Source: Clostridiales bacterium (GTDB lineage Bacteria; Bacillota; Clostridia; Christensenellales; CAG-138). Taken from it: a stretch of DNA of 64,000 bases. A model generated the notes under the pieces. That model was not told where the DNA came from and ran no database searches. It saw only the letters and a list, made by a program, of their open reading frames with translations. The stretch lies in NCBI GenBank assembly GCA_004556165.1, contig SFIR01000004.1, forward strand, positions 1 to 64,000. The letters run 5' to 3'. The translations under genes were made by a program, and so were the position numbers. Shown here piece by piece: positions 44,500 to 52,542 of the stretch. Position 1 is the first letter of the stretch, and each line of letters starts with the position of its first letter.

Positions 44500-45654
44500 T
44501 TATCTCGTCCTGATTGTGACCTGAATTTCGATATAGCGGTTATTCCTGAGAACCTTCAGGGTCACATTCGAGCCGGATTCAAAGCCGCTTATTGCAATAT
44601 AAAGATCGTCACTGCTTGAAATCGTCTGCCCGTCCACGGATACAATAATATCGTTGACCTGTATGCCGGCATCGGCGGCAGGGCTGCCTTCCTCAACTCT
44701 TGTGACCTTCGGGAAGGTATACCTCGGAGCATAGAAGAAGCCTCCGCTGCCGTAAAGGGTCGTATCGGTCGTGGATATGCCGAGGTACGGTCTTCCGGTT
44801 ACATAGCCGTAGTTAATAAGGTCGCTTGCAATATCACTGGCGAGGTCGATGGGTATTGCAAACCCGAGTCCTTCAATACCGCTTCCGTCGGATTTTGCGT
44901 TTACAATGCCGATAAGGCTGCCGTCACTCGTGCGGAAGAGCGCACCGCCTGAATTGCCATGGTTTATCGCAGCATCGGTCTGCAGCAGCGTCATGGGTCT
45001 GCCTTCGATGCTGACATTGCGGTTTATACCGCTTATGCTTCCGGTGGTATAAGTATTGGAAAGCGTGCCGAGAGCATTGCCGATTGCAAAGACGCTCTCA
45101 CCTATCCGCAGAGTGGATGAATCGCCGTAATTTGCGTAGGTGAAGCCGTTTCCCGTTATCTTAATAACAGCCAAATCCTTTATACTATCGCTTCCGATCA
45201 ATTCGGCATCGTATTCGGTGCCGTCATTCAGGTAAACCGTAATGGCGTCAGCATCGGAAATGACATGTTCGCAGGTGATGATATAGCCGTTTTCCGATAT
45301 GATGACTCCTGAACCGGAGCTTGCTACAACCAGCTCCCCGTTATACCTCACCGATGAATCTATGCTGACAACGGTCTCCATGCAGTGTTCTATCATATCG
45401 AACTTTGCCTGCTCCGCATCCTGCTCGGGATTCGGGGAATTCGTTTCAGCCGGTGGATTTGTGCTTATAGGCTCGTTCGTCACATTCGGGGTGTTGGTAA
45501 CGTCAACTTCATCCGTCGCTTGCGGTTCCGGAGTGCTGTTCGCACATGATGATGGGATATATCTGCAGCCTGCAAATGCTGTTACGATTATCACTATTGT
45601 TATCAAAATGCACGCAAATGCTGCGCCGAATGGCATTCTGATCTTTTGTTTCAT
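44500..45654 (-). CDS. HtrA/DegP-like serine protease with PDZ domain
   Basis: A 384-residue membrane-anchored trypsin-like protease. It has an N-terminal helix (GAAFACILITIVIIVTAFAG), a low-complexity Asn/Pro/Thr linker, the protease domain with triad His (YIITCEHVISDAD), Asp (IKDLAVIKI) and Ser (HGNSGGALF), and one C-terminal PDZ domain (VEEGSPAADAGIQVNDIIVS). It degrades damaged extracytoplasmic proteins. The ATG at 45654 is preferred over the longer frame that starts in the promoter region. It is divergent from the two-component system, a possible regulator. Confidence 0.92.
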   Translation of the reverse strand: MKQKIRMPFGAAFACILITIVIIVTAFAGCRYIPSSCANSTPEPQATDEVDVTNTPNVTNEPISTNPPAETNSPNPEQDAEQAKFDMIEHCMETVVSIDSSVRYNGELVVASSGSGVIISENGYIITCEHVISDADAITVYLNDGTEYDAELIGSDSIKDLAVIKITGNGFTYANYGDSSTLRIGESVFAIGNALGTLSNTYTTGSISGINRNVSIEGRPMTLLQTDAAINHGNSGGALFRTSDGSLIGIVNAKSDGSGIEGLGFAIPIDLASDIASDLINYGYVTGRPYLGISTTDTTLYGSGGFFYAPRYTFPKVTRVEEGSPAADAGIQVNDIIVSVDGQTISSSDDLYIAISGFESGSNVTLKVLRNNRYIEIQVTIRTR

Positions 45655-45873
45655 ACTCTTTGCTCTTCCTTTCGTTATTTTTTGTACCGGGCTGTGCCTC
45701 ATAATGTATTATACCATGGATTTTTAATATTTTTTTCATTATAGGTACGGATAATGTAAATTGACGACATATTCTGTGTCATGCTTCACATTTGCCGCAT
45801 AATGAGTAAAAAACCTTTTTACATTAAATTGTGTCAAATACAGGAAACTTATGTGTCAAGACCGATTCTGCTA

Positions 45874-45902
45874 TTGCAAAAAGAACCTGCAAGTAATATA
45901 AT
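45874..45902 (+). promoter_or_regulatory. promoter of the response-regulator gene
   Basis: TTGCAA (45874-45879), 17 bp, TATAAT (45897-45902), 30 bp before the ATG. Confidence 0.75.
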
Positions 45903-45932
45903 CTGATATAGAAACGATTGGAGGTGTAGATA

Positions 45933-46646
45933 ATGGCTGCAAAACAGTTGGTTCTCATCTGTGATGATCAGCATATCATCCATGAAACGCTCGGCGCATA
46001 CCTCAAAAACGACGGTTTTGATTATATTTCCGCATACGACGGTGAGCAGGCGATTGCCGAATTCAACAGCGAAAAACCCGATATTATCATTCTCGATATC
46101 ATGATGCCCAAAAAGAACGGCATGGATGTCTGTAAGGAGATCAGGCAGATCAGCAACGTCCCCATCATAATGCTGACTGCGCGTGCCGAGGAGATTGACC
46201 GCGTGCTCGGGCTCGAGCTCGGAGCAGATGACTATATCGTTAAACCATTCAGCACTCGTGAGGTCGTGGCAAGGGTCAAGGCTGTCCTCAGGCGCTTCAC
46301 CATGCTGGAAAAAGAACCTGCCAAGGTCATAAAGCATGGCAATCTTGAAATAAATATCAATAATTATGACGTCAGGCTCAATGGCCGCAGGCTCAACCTC
46401 ACTCCCAAGGAGGTTGAAATCTTCCAGCTTCTGGCATCCCATCCCGGTAAAGTCTTTTCACGCGAACAGATTCTTTCGGCCATCTGGGGGTATGATTATT
46501 TCGGCGATACCCGTGCCGTCGATACGCAGATAAAGCGTATTCGGCAGAAAATCAATCCGAACGAGGTCAAAGGCTGGGAGATCAAAACGGTATACGGCGT
46601 TGGGTATCGTTTTGAAGTCTATGACGAAGATACGGAACAGCAGTAA
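45933..46646 (+). CDS. OmpR/PhoB family response regulator
   Basis: A 237-residue regulator. The receiver domain has the acidic pair Asp11-Asp12, phospho-acceptor Asp55 (IIILDIMMP) and the VKPF lysine. A C-terminal winged helix (LNLTPKEVEIFQLLASHPGK, RAVDTQIKRIRQKI) binds DNA. A GGAGG site precedes the start. It pairs with the downstream sensor kinase, like WalR/PhoP of Gram-positive bacteria. Confidence 0.94.
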   Translation: MAAKQLVLICDDQHIIHETLGAYLKNDGFDYISAYDGEQAIAEFNSEKPDIIILDIMMPKKNGMDVCKEIRQISNVPIIMLTARAEEIDRVLGLELGADDYIVKPFSTREVVARVKAVLRRFTMLEKEPAKVIKHGNLEININNYDVRLNGRRLNLTPKEVEIFQLLASHPGKVFSREQILSAIWGYDYFGDTRAVDTQIKRIRQKINPNEVKGWEIKTVYGVGYRFEVYDEDTEQQ

Positions 46647-46661
46647 AAAATTTTTCTTCTT

Positions 46662-46695
46662 CCCCCTTCCCGTCACGGTTTGGGGGCTTTATTTT
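46662..46695 (+). terminator. weak terminator between regulator and kinase
   Basis: CCCCC (46662-46666) and GGGGG (46682-46686) pair with a partly paired loop, followed by CTTTATTTT. It may reduce read-through into the kinase gene. Confidence 0.5.
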
Positions 46696-46711
46696 ATCAT
46701 CACTCTTTTGC

Positions 46712-46740
46712 TTGCGGAAAAGACAAAATTGGATTATAAT
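46712..46740 (+). promoter_or_regulatory. internal promoter for the sensor kinase
   Basis: TTGCGG (46712-46717), 17 bp, TATAAT (46735-46740), 45 bp before the chosen ATG. Confidence 0.65.
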
Positions 46741-46784
46741 TTTAGCGTTGATCCACCCGAAGTTTAATGGAAAGAGGTGCAGAA

Positions 46785-48545
46785 ATGAAACGAAGCTTGC
46801 TTGTAAATATCCTTATAATCATGCTCGTAACGCTGGTCGTGCTCGTTGCGCTGGTGATGGTGATAATCACCATTGTCGGCAAATCGGTTTATTCCCGGCA
46901 GAGGGCAAACGAGCTTATGAGCAGGGCCGAGAGTATTGCAAGCGAATTTGCTTTTTCGAGGGATGCCGGTATCCCCAATGATGAGATACGAAAAAATCTT
47001 ATCAGCAAGGGCTTGATAGAAAGCGACACCACCACCATCATCTACCTTTCGGGCAAGGAGATTTGGAACAGTTTTTCCCGTCCTCTTATCTATAGCGAGA
47101 GCGTCGATATTATTGAAGAGAATTACGAACGCGTTGCAAGAGGAGAAAGAATATCGGTCACAAATGATCCGCATGTTATCGTAGTCGGTATCCCCATAAA
47201 GAACAATGTTGGGCATAATATCGGCTCCGTCTTTCTTTCCGCAACGACACTGACGATTGCCGATACGCTCAAGCGAATGACGCTTGAGGTAACTCTTGCT
47301 GCTGTCTGCGCCGTGCTTGCGCTTCTTATACCCACCTACATTGTTGCAGGCAAGCTCACCCGTCCCATAAAGGAGGTTGCAGATACCGCTCTTCTGATGT
47401 CGGCAGGCAATCTCAGCCTTCGCGCGACAGAAAACGGAACGAGCGAAGCAAGGCATTTAGCCCAGTCCTTTAACACTCTTGCAGACAACCTGCAGCGTAC
47501 CATTGAAGATCTGACCGTTGAAAAGAACAGGCTGAGCACCATACTTGAGGGGATCGGTGAAGGCATTATCTCATTCGACAAATCTGCAAGCATCACCCAT
47601 TACAATGCCGCATCCATAAAGCTTTTAGGCGGCAGCGACGGAGATAAGCTCGAAACGCTTGCACATTATGATCTTATCCTCGGCGATATTAACTCTTCTC
47701 TTGCATCTTCCGAAAAGATCCAGCGCAATATTAAGGTCGGCGAAAAGATTATTCAGTGCAGAACATCTCCTATCTATGATGAATTATCCAATCTTTACGG
47801 CGTAACAGTGCTTCTTCGCGATATCACCGAAAGCGAAAGGCTTGAGAATACGCGAAGGGATTATGTTGCAAACGTCAGCCATGAGCTGCGTACTCCGCTT
47901 GCATCCATACTTTCCTTAGCCGATGCACTCAATGACGGAATCGTCACCGATGAAGCGGATAAGAATCGGTATTACTCGTATATTCAGCATGAGGCAATAC
48001 GTCTTTCTCAGCTTATAAGCGATCTGCTTGAGCTTTCGCGGCTTCAGAGCGGAGGCGTTGCCTTCACAAAGAGGATTGAGAATCTCAACGATGTTATCTA
48101 TGATGTTGTCGACAGAATGAACGGAAATGCGTCATCGAGGAGCAAGCATATTGTTACGGACATCCCAGAGGAAAGCTGTACTGCTTATACCAACGGCGAC
48201 AGAATCGAGCAAGTGCTCGTTGCCCTTATCGACAATGCGATCAAGCACGGTTCCGATAACTGCGACATCACTGTAAGGCTTGCCCCCAACGGCGATGCAA
48301 GCGGCTACACGGTAAGCGTCAGCAATGCTGCCGAGATTGCGGCGAGCGACCTTGAGCATCTGTTTGAAAGATTCTATAAGGCGGATCATGCTCACACCGG
48401 AGACGGCACGGGCATAGGGCTTTCGATAGCTAAGGAGGTACTTAATCTGCTCGGGGAAAGCATCACAGTCGAATATGCCGACAACGTTATTACCTTCAGC
48501 TTCACCGTAGGGTCCTCCGACGAAGTCGCAAATGTTCGGGATTGA
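46785..48545 (+). CDS. sensor histidine kinase (PhoR/WalK-like)
   Basis: A 586-residue membrane kinase. Two N-terminal helices (residues about 8-30 and 165-190) flank an extracytoplasmic sensor of about 130 residues. Then come HAMP (IVAGKLTRPIKEVADTALL), PAS (GIISFDKSASITHYNA), HisKA with the phospho-His motif NVSHELRTPLAS, and HATPase with LIDNAIKHGS and GTGIGLSIAKE. The ATG at 46785 is closest to AGAGGTG. The signal is unknown; the neighbours suggest cell-envelope stress. Confidence 0.94.
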   Translation: MKRSLLVNILIIMLVTLVVLVALVMVIITIVGKSVYSRQRANELMSRAESIASEFAFSRDAGIPNDEIRKNLISKGLIESDTTTIIYLSGKEIWNSFSRPLIYSESVDIIEENYERVARGERISVTNDPHVIVVGIPIKNNVGHNIGSVFLSATTLTIADTLKRMTLEVTLAAVCAVLALLIPTYIVAGKLTRPIKEVADTALLMSAGNLSLRATENGTSEARHLAQSFNTLADNLQRTIEDLTVEKNRLSTILEGIGEGIISFDKSASITHYNAASIKLLGGSDGDKLETLAHYDLILGDINSSLASSEKIQRNIKVGEKIIQCRTSPIYDELSNLYGVTVLLRDITESERLENTRRDYVANVSHELRTPLASILSLADALNDGIVTDEADKNRYYSYIQHEAIRLSQLISDLLELSRLQSGGVAFTKRIENLNDVIYDVVDRMNGNASSRSKHIVTDIPEESCTAYTNGDRIEQVLVALIDNAIKHGSDNCDITVRLAPNGDASGYTVSVSNAAEIAASDLEHLFERFYKADHAHTGDGTGIGLSIAKEVLNLLGESITVEYADNVITFSFTVGSSDEVANVRD

Positions 48546-48555
48546 CGAGGTAAAA

Positions 48556-49473
48556 ATGGCCGGGAAGCATTGCAATATCTGTCCGCTTGGCTGCGGTGCG
48601 GACAGAGCGGAAAAAAAAGGAAGCTGCGGCGTCGGAGGAACTGACGGTATCGGCGAAAGAAACCCATATGAGACCGCCTTCATCGCCCGTGCGGCAAGGC
48701 ATTATTTCGAGGAGCCCTCCGTATCGGGAACGCGCGGCAGCGGAGCCATCTTCTTTTCGGGCTGCAATATGTCCTGTATCTTCTGCCAGAATACCGATAT
48801 TTCTTCGAATATCAAGGGGCGTCCCGTTGATGCTTCGGAGCTCGGCGGCATTATGCTTCGCATGCAGGAGCTCGGCGCACATAATGTCAATTTGGTCACA
48901 CCGGCTCCCCATGTCGAAATGCTTCTGAAAGCTATCCCACTTGCAAGGGCAGCCGGGCTATCCATTCCGATAGTCTACAACACCAATGCCTATGAGAAAG
49001 TCGAAACGCTCAAAAGGCTCGAAGGGCTTATTGATATCTATCTTCCCGATCTCAAGTACACCGAGCCCATCGCAGCAAAAAAGTACAGCGGAAGGGCGGA
49101 TTATTTTGAATATGCGTCAAAGGCTGTGCTCGAAATGTTCCGCCAATGCGGTACGCTCAGGCTTGACGGAAACGGCATTGCCGAGCGCGGCATCATAATC
49201 CGGCATCTTGTTCTGCCCGGTTCCGTGGACGAAGCAAGAGCCGTGCTCGATTTTATCGCCGAGCACCTGCCTCTCGATACTCATATCTCACTTATGAGCC
49301 AGTATACGCCCATTGATGGCATGAAGCCCCCGCTCGACCGTAAGCTTCTGAAAAGGGAGTACGCACGCGCGGTTGAATACGCATACGGACTTGGGTTCAC
49401 GAATCTTCTTACCCAGGAGCTTTCCTCTGCGGAAAGGGATTTTACCCCTGAATTCAACGGTTATTTTGAATAA
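48556..49473 (+). CDS. PflX-like radical SAM protein
   Basis: A 305-residue radical SAM protein related to pyruvate formate-lyase activating enzymes (COG1313/PflX type). The cluster motif is FSGCNMSCIFCQNTD (C-x3-C-x2-C). N-terminal cysteines (HCNICPLGC) could hold a further cluster. NLVTPAPHVEMLL and YLPDLKYTEPIA are family motifs. The substrate is unknown. The start at 48556 follows a GAGGT; a start 8 codons earlier would overlap the kinase gene. A terminator lies 22 bp after the stop. Confidence 0.88.
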   Translation: MAGKHCNICPLGCGADRAEKKGSCGVGGTDGIGERNPYETAFIARAARHYFEEPSVSGTRGSGAIFFSGCNMSCIFCQNTDISSNIKGRPVDASELGGIMLRMQELGAHNVNLVTPAPHVEMLLKAIPLARAAGLSIPIVYNTNAYEKVETLKRLEGLIDIYLPDLKYTEPIAAKKYSGRADYFEYASKAVLEMFRQCGTLRLDGNGIAERGIIIRHLVLPGSVDEARAVLDFIAEHLPLDTHISLMSQYTPIDGMKPPLDRKLLKREYARAVEYAYGLGFTNLLTQELSSAERDFTPEFNGYFE

Positions 49474-49494
49474 ACAGTATTTCTTGCTTTCTGC

Positions 49495-49518
49495 GGGGCG
49501 CACTGCGTCCCATTTTTT
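49495..49518 (+). terminator. terminator after the radical SAM gene
   Basis: GGGGCGC pairs with GCGTCCC over a 3-nt loop, followed by ATTTTTT. Confidence 0.85.
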
Positions 49519-49563
49519 ATGCCTTCAAACGTGATTATTCCGTCTTTACGCATATAATGAAGC

Positions 49564-50460
49564 ATGAAAAGACTTACGAGATTTATTTCGATCCTACTGA
49601 TCCCCGTTATCATCCTGTTCATCATCTACCTCCCCCGTTACGCAGACACGGAGCTGCACCGCAACAGGTTTACGGAATGGCTTTCGCGAGAGGAGGAGGC
49701 CTATTCCGGCTCAATAAGCATTTGGCATGTGGTCGGGTTTAAGCCCTATATCGGCAGCATGGGCACTTTCCTCAAATCGCGCGCAAAGGGTGTTGAGAAA
49801 AAGCATTTCGGAGTTTACATAGATATTGAGGCTATCACGCTTGAGGAAGCCGAAAAGCGCATGCTTGACGGTGAGTTTCCCGATGCGATAAGCTTTCCTG
49901 CCGGTTTTCTCGGGAGCGAATCGCTCCGCGTTTTCACTTCGGATGAAGCTTCCGATTTTGATTTTCTACCCGATCTGAGCTGCGGAATACAGGATTCAAG
50001 GCTGTACGCCCTTCCCTATGCGGCCTCATGCGAATTTATCATTTACGATCCGGGGAAGCTCGATATTGCTGATATAAATACGGCTTCCGTGAGCGGAAGC
50101 ATGGAGGAATACAAAAAGAATAAGGTGGACTGTTTCATAGGCGATGCTCGCACCGCCGGGGACCTGAGCCGTGCCGCCGTTGCAGGTAAGGGCAGATATT
50201 TCGCTGCGGCAAGCGTTGAAACGGAAACAAAGCTCGTCCAGTACCTCGGCATCGGGAAAAAGTGTGCAAGCGTTAAAATTCCGTACATAATCGAGCTTTT
50301 CAAAAGCGTATTCACCGAAAAAGCGATGACAGAATTATGTGAGCTCGGGCTTTTTCCGTTCTTTGCCGCCGAAAAATATGATTACGAACAGGAATACCTT
50401 CTCAGCGCATACGAAAGATACCGCAAAGGCGAGGTTCGGTTTACCTCTTTTTCGGATTGA
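49564..50460 (+). CDS. solute-binding-protein-like exported protein
   Basis: A 298-residue protein with an N-terminal anchor or signal (FISILLIPVIILFIIYLP). ISIWHVVGFKPYIGSMGTFL, GEFPDAISFPAGFLG and LYALPYAASCEFIIYDP resemble type 1 extracellular solute-binding proteins of sugar ABC systems. It lacks a lipobox cysteine and is shorter than usual (about 400 residues). No permease or ATPase gene is adjacent. It might be an anchored sensor protein instead of a transporter subunit. Confidence 0.65.
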   Translation: MKRLTRFISILLIPVIILFIIYLPRYADTELHRNRFTEWLSREEEAYSGSISIWHVVGFKPYIGSMGTFLKSRAKGVEKKHFGVYIDIEAITLEEAEKRMLDGEFPDAISFPAGFLGSESLRVFTSDEASDFDFLPDLSCGIQDSRLYALPYAASCEFIIYDPGKLDIADINTASVSGSMEEYKKNKVDCFIGDARTAGDLSRAAVAGKGRYFAAASVETETKLVQYLGIGKKCASVKIPYIIELFKSVFTEKAMTELCELGLFPFFAAEKYDYEQEYLLSAYERYRKGEVRFTSFSD

Positions 50461-50587
50461 TTTAGTGGCTGAAGTGTTTCGCATGCCCAAAAAGCACTCG
50501 GAATCCCTTGCAGCTTGCGTATTTCAATATGTTAACAATTTTGACCCAAGATTTAACAAAGCTGACACAATCAGAGGGTAGTTTTTA

Positions 50588-50616
50588 TTGACAGAATATT
50601 TAACATTGAGTAAAAT
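50588..50616 (+). promoter_or_regulatory. promoter of the tandem lipoprotein genes
   Basis: TTGACA (50588-50593), 17 bp, TAAAAT (50611-50616). It implies a leader of more than 210 nt. Confidence 0.75.
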
Positions 50617-50685
50617 AATCGTACAAGCCTGCTGCCGTTATCAAGCGGTATGCAGGGTTGGCTTAACGAAACGGAGGGATTTTGT

Positions 50686-50709
50686 ATGACGGATGATAAC
50701 AGCGGATAA
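50686..50709 (+). CDS. possible seven-codon leader peptide
   Basis: ATG at 50686 encodes MTDDNSG and stops at 50709. The GGAGGG site with 7-bp spacing is as good as those of real genes in the window. Its position between two hairpins fits a leader peptide, but it could be chance. Confidence 0.35.
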   Translation: MTDDNSG

Positions 50710-50835
50710 GCAATTTCTGCGGAGCTTCTCCGGCAGCGGTATTGGATTCATATAACGGTATCCGCTGCCGATGCAGAATTGATTTGTTTTTGAAATCGAA
50801 GCAATATTACCGATTCTATAAGGAGGGAAATTTGA

Positions 50836-51585
50836 ATGAAAACAAAGCCTATTTTCATTACTGTTATAATATTTCTTCTGGCTTTCGCCGTAATGACCTC
50901 ATGCAATGCGGGAGACAAAGGCGTTCAATCGCCAATGCCGACCGAAGAGCCGACCGAGAAGCCGACAGAAGAACCGACAGAAGAACCGACCGAAGAGCCT
51001 ACTGAAGAACCGACCGAGGATCCGTCCGCATTTCTCGACGAATTTACACAATATACAGCCAAGACCGAAAATGAGCAGTTCATTCTTGACTATTTTAACT
51101 GCATAAACCGAGATGAGCGCCGGCAAATGTATGAATTTTTCATTCCGCGCGACAGGGAAATTGTTAGGTCACTCATAAGTGATTCCACTAATAATCTCTG
51201 GCAGGATAGAATCTATGAGCTTGTCGTCACCGAAATCAAGCGCGTTGATCCCGGCCTCTCGGATCCCTTAATGAATTTGTCACGCTATGCCTACGGTAAA
51301 AATACAGATGACGACTGGGAGCATGCCCCCGGATACCTTAAGGACATGAATCTTGTTGAAAGCTATTTGGTCTGCGCAGAGGTCTACGCAAACGAGTTTG
51401 CCTGGACGCACTCCAGTGACAGGATTAAAAGCGGTCATAATGATTGGCTCATTACTCTTGTCTATGATGAGAATGAATGGGGGCTGGCAATAGATTTCAG
51501 CGTTTTTCATATATCAGATGCTATGATTGCGTATGATGCGGACGAATTGCATGAAATGGAAGAATTCGTGCCGCAGGAGCAATAA
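50836..51585 (+). CDS. lipoprotein with EPTE repeats, first of a tandem pair
   Basis: A 249-residue putative lipoprotein. The signal peptide ends in the lipobox AVMTSCNAG, followed by seven to eight PTEE-type four-residue repeats encoded by a 12-bp minisatellite. A domain of about 185 residues then follows (EQFILDYFNCINRDERRQMY, VESYLVCAEVY, GHNDWLITLVYDENEWGLAI). The fold may be NTF2-like, judged from the FILD-x2-N/D-C-I-N and terminal strand pattern only. Function is unknown. GGAGGG lies upstream. It is a paralogue of the next gene. Confidence 0.75.
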   Translation: MKTKPIFITVIIFLLAFAVMTSCNAGDKGVQSPMPTEEPTEKPTEEPTEEPTEEPTEEPTEDPSAFLDEFTQYTAKTENEQFILDYFNCINRDERRQMYEFFIPRDREIVRSLISDSTNNLWQDRIYELVVTEIKRVDPGLSDPLMNLSRYAYGKNTDDDWEHAPGYLKDMNLVESYLVCAEVYANEFAWTHSSDRIKSGHNDWLITLVYDENEWGLAIDFSVFHISDAMIAYDADELHEMEEFVPQEQ

Positions 51586-51666
51586 CCGCTCCCTATGCGT
51601 TCTTTCGTAACCGGAAGAATATATCACTTGCTTTATAAATGAAAAACATTAAAGGAATAAAATAAA

Positions 51667-52374
51667 ATGAAGAAGATACTTGTTTTCTTTACTGTTATAA
51701 TGCTTCTTGCGGCTTTCGCCGTAATGACCTCATGCAATGCGGGAGACAAAGGCGTTCAATCGCCAATGCCGACCGAAGACCCCACCGAGGAGCAAACCGA
51801 GGAGCCGACCGAGAAGCCGACCGAAGAACCGACCGAAGAGCCATCCTCCCTTCTCGATGGCATTATCCCGTATGTCGCCAAAACCGAGCATGAGCAGTTT
51901 ATTCTTGATTTTCTTGACTGCATAAACCGCAGAGATTATTCTTCTATGAGTGAATTCTCAACTCCGGCTGATAGGGCTACGGACGAAATATGCTATACTG
52001 CGGAAGATTCTTGGTGTAAGAAGATCAATGAACTCGTTGTTACCGATATCAGGCGCATAGATCCGACCCCTGCGAAAATGGGAATGAATATCCTGCTTTG
52101 GGCATATGAAAAGAACGGCAAGCTCGATGAAGCCCCCGAATACCTTACGAATATTGAACTTGTTGAGAGCTACTTAGTATGCGTAGAAGCTGATGCTTCA
52201 TATGTCGCATCCGGACTTGTGCATAATGGTCATAATGATTGGGTCATTACTCTTGTATTCGATGATAATGAATGGGGTATTGCCGGTTGCAACGGCTTGA
52301 ACAAAGCGGAAAATGTGCTGATAGGGATGGAAGACGTGCATGAAATGGAAGAATTCGTGCCGCCGGAGCAATAA
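51667..52374 (+). CDS. lipoprotein with EPTE repeats, second of a tandem pair
   Basis: A 235-residue paralogue of the upstream gene with the same lipobox (AVMTSCNAG), a shorter repeat tract (PTEDPTEEQTEEPTEKPTEE) and a domain with FILDFLDCINRRDYSSMSEF, VESYLVCVEADAS and GHNDWVITLVFDDNEWGIA. The DNA around the lipobox is identical over about 68 bp to the first gene, and the 3' ends are also nearly identical, while the middle has diverged. The upstream site is AAAGGA. Surface-exposed and of unknown function. Confidence 0.75.
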   Translation: MKKILVFFTVIMLLAAFAVMTSCNAGDKGVQSPMPTEDPTEEQTEEPTEKPTEEPTEEPSSLLDGIIPYVAKTEHEQFILDFLDCINRRDYSSMSEFSTPADRATDEICYTAEDSWCKKINELVVTDIRRIDPTPAKMGMNILLWAYEKNGKLDEAPEYLTNIELVESYLVCVEADASYVASGLVHNGHNDWVITLVFDDNEWGIAGCNGLNKAENVLIGMEDVHEMEEFVPPEQ

Positions 52375-52431
52375 CCGCTCCCTTTGCGTTCTTCCGTAAA
52401 CGGGAAGAACATATGCTCTTATTGAAGACCG

Positions 52432-52469
52432 TCCTCTCGGGGCTTCCCGGGAGGACATTTTCTTTTTCC
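52432..52469 (+). terminator. terminator after the lipoprotein pair
   Basis: GTCCTCTCGGG pairs with CCCGGGAGGAC over GCTT, followed by a T-rich tract. Confidence 0.85.
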
Positions 52470-52484
52470 GTCACGCTCAGGCTC

Positions 52485-52513
52485 TTTACATGCCATGCGG
52501 AATATGTTAAAAT
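52485..52513 (+). promoter_or_regulatory. promoter of murB-rapZ-whiA
   Basis: TTTACA (52485-52490), 17 bp, TAAAAT (52508-52513), 30 bp before the chosen murB start. Confidence 0.75.
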
Positions 52514-52542
52514 ATACTTGGAAAAATATTGTGAGGTCGGCT

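Larger units (their letters stand above)
50461..50835 (+). promoter_or_regulatory. 375-bp region with promoter and structured leader
   Basis: It holds a promoter at 50588-50616, an imperfect hairpin at about 50627-50668 (AAGCC...GGCTT, CCTGC...GCAGG), a seven-codon reading frame at 50686-50709 with a full GGAGGG site, and a 9-bp stem CGGCAGCGG/CCGCTGCCG at about 50731-50773 followed by a T-rich tract. This looks like an attenuator-type leader for the lipoprotein genes. I could not match it to a riboswitch class I know. Confidence 0.55.

Noticed and set aside
50620..50835. Cyclic-di-AMP or other known riboswitch
   Set aside because: A short CTTAAC...ACGGAGGGA stretch recalls the c-di-AMP (ydaO) class, but the downstream conserved parts are missing.
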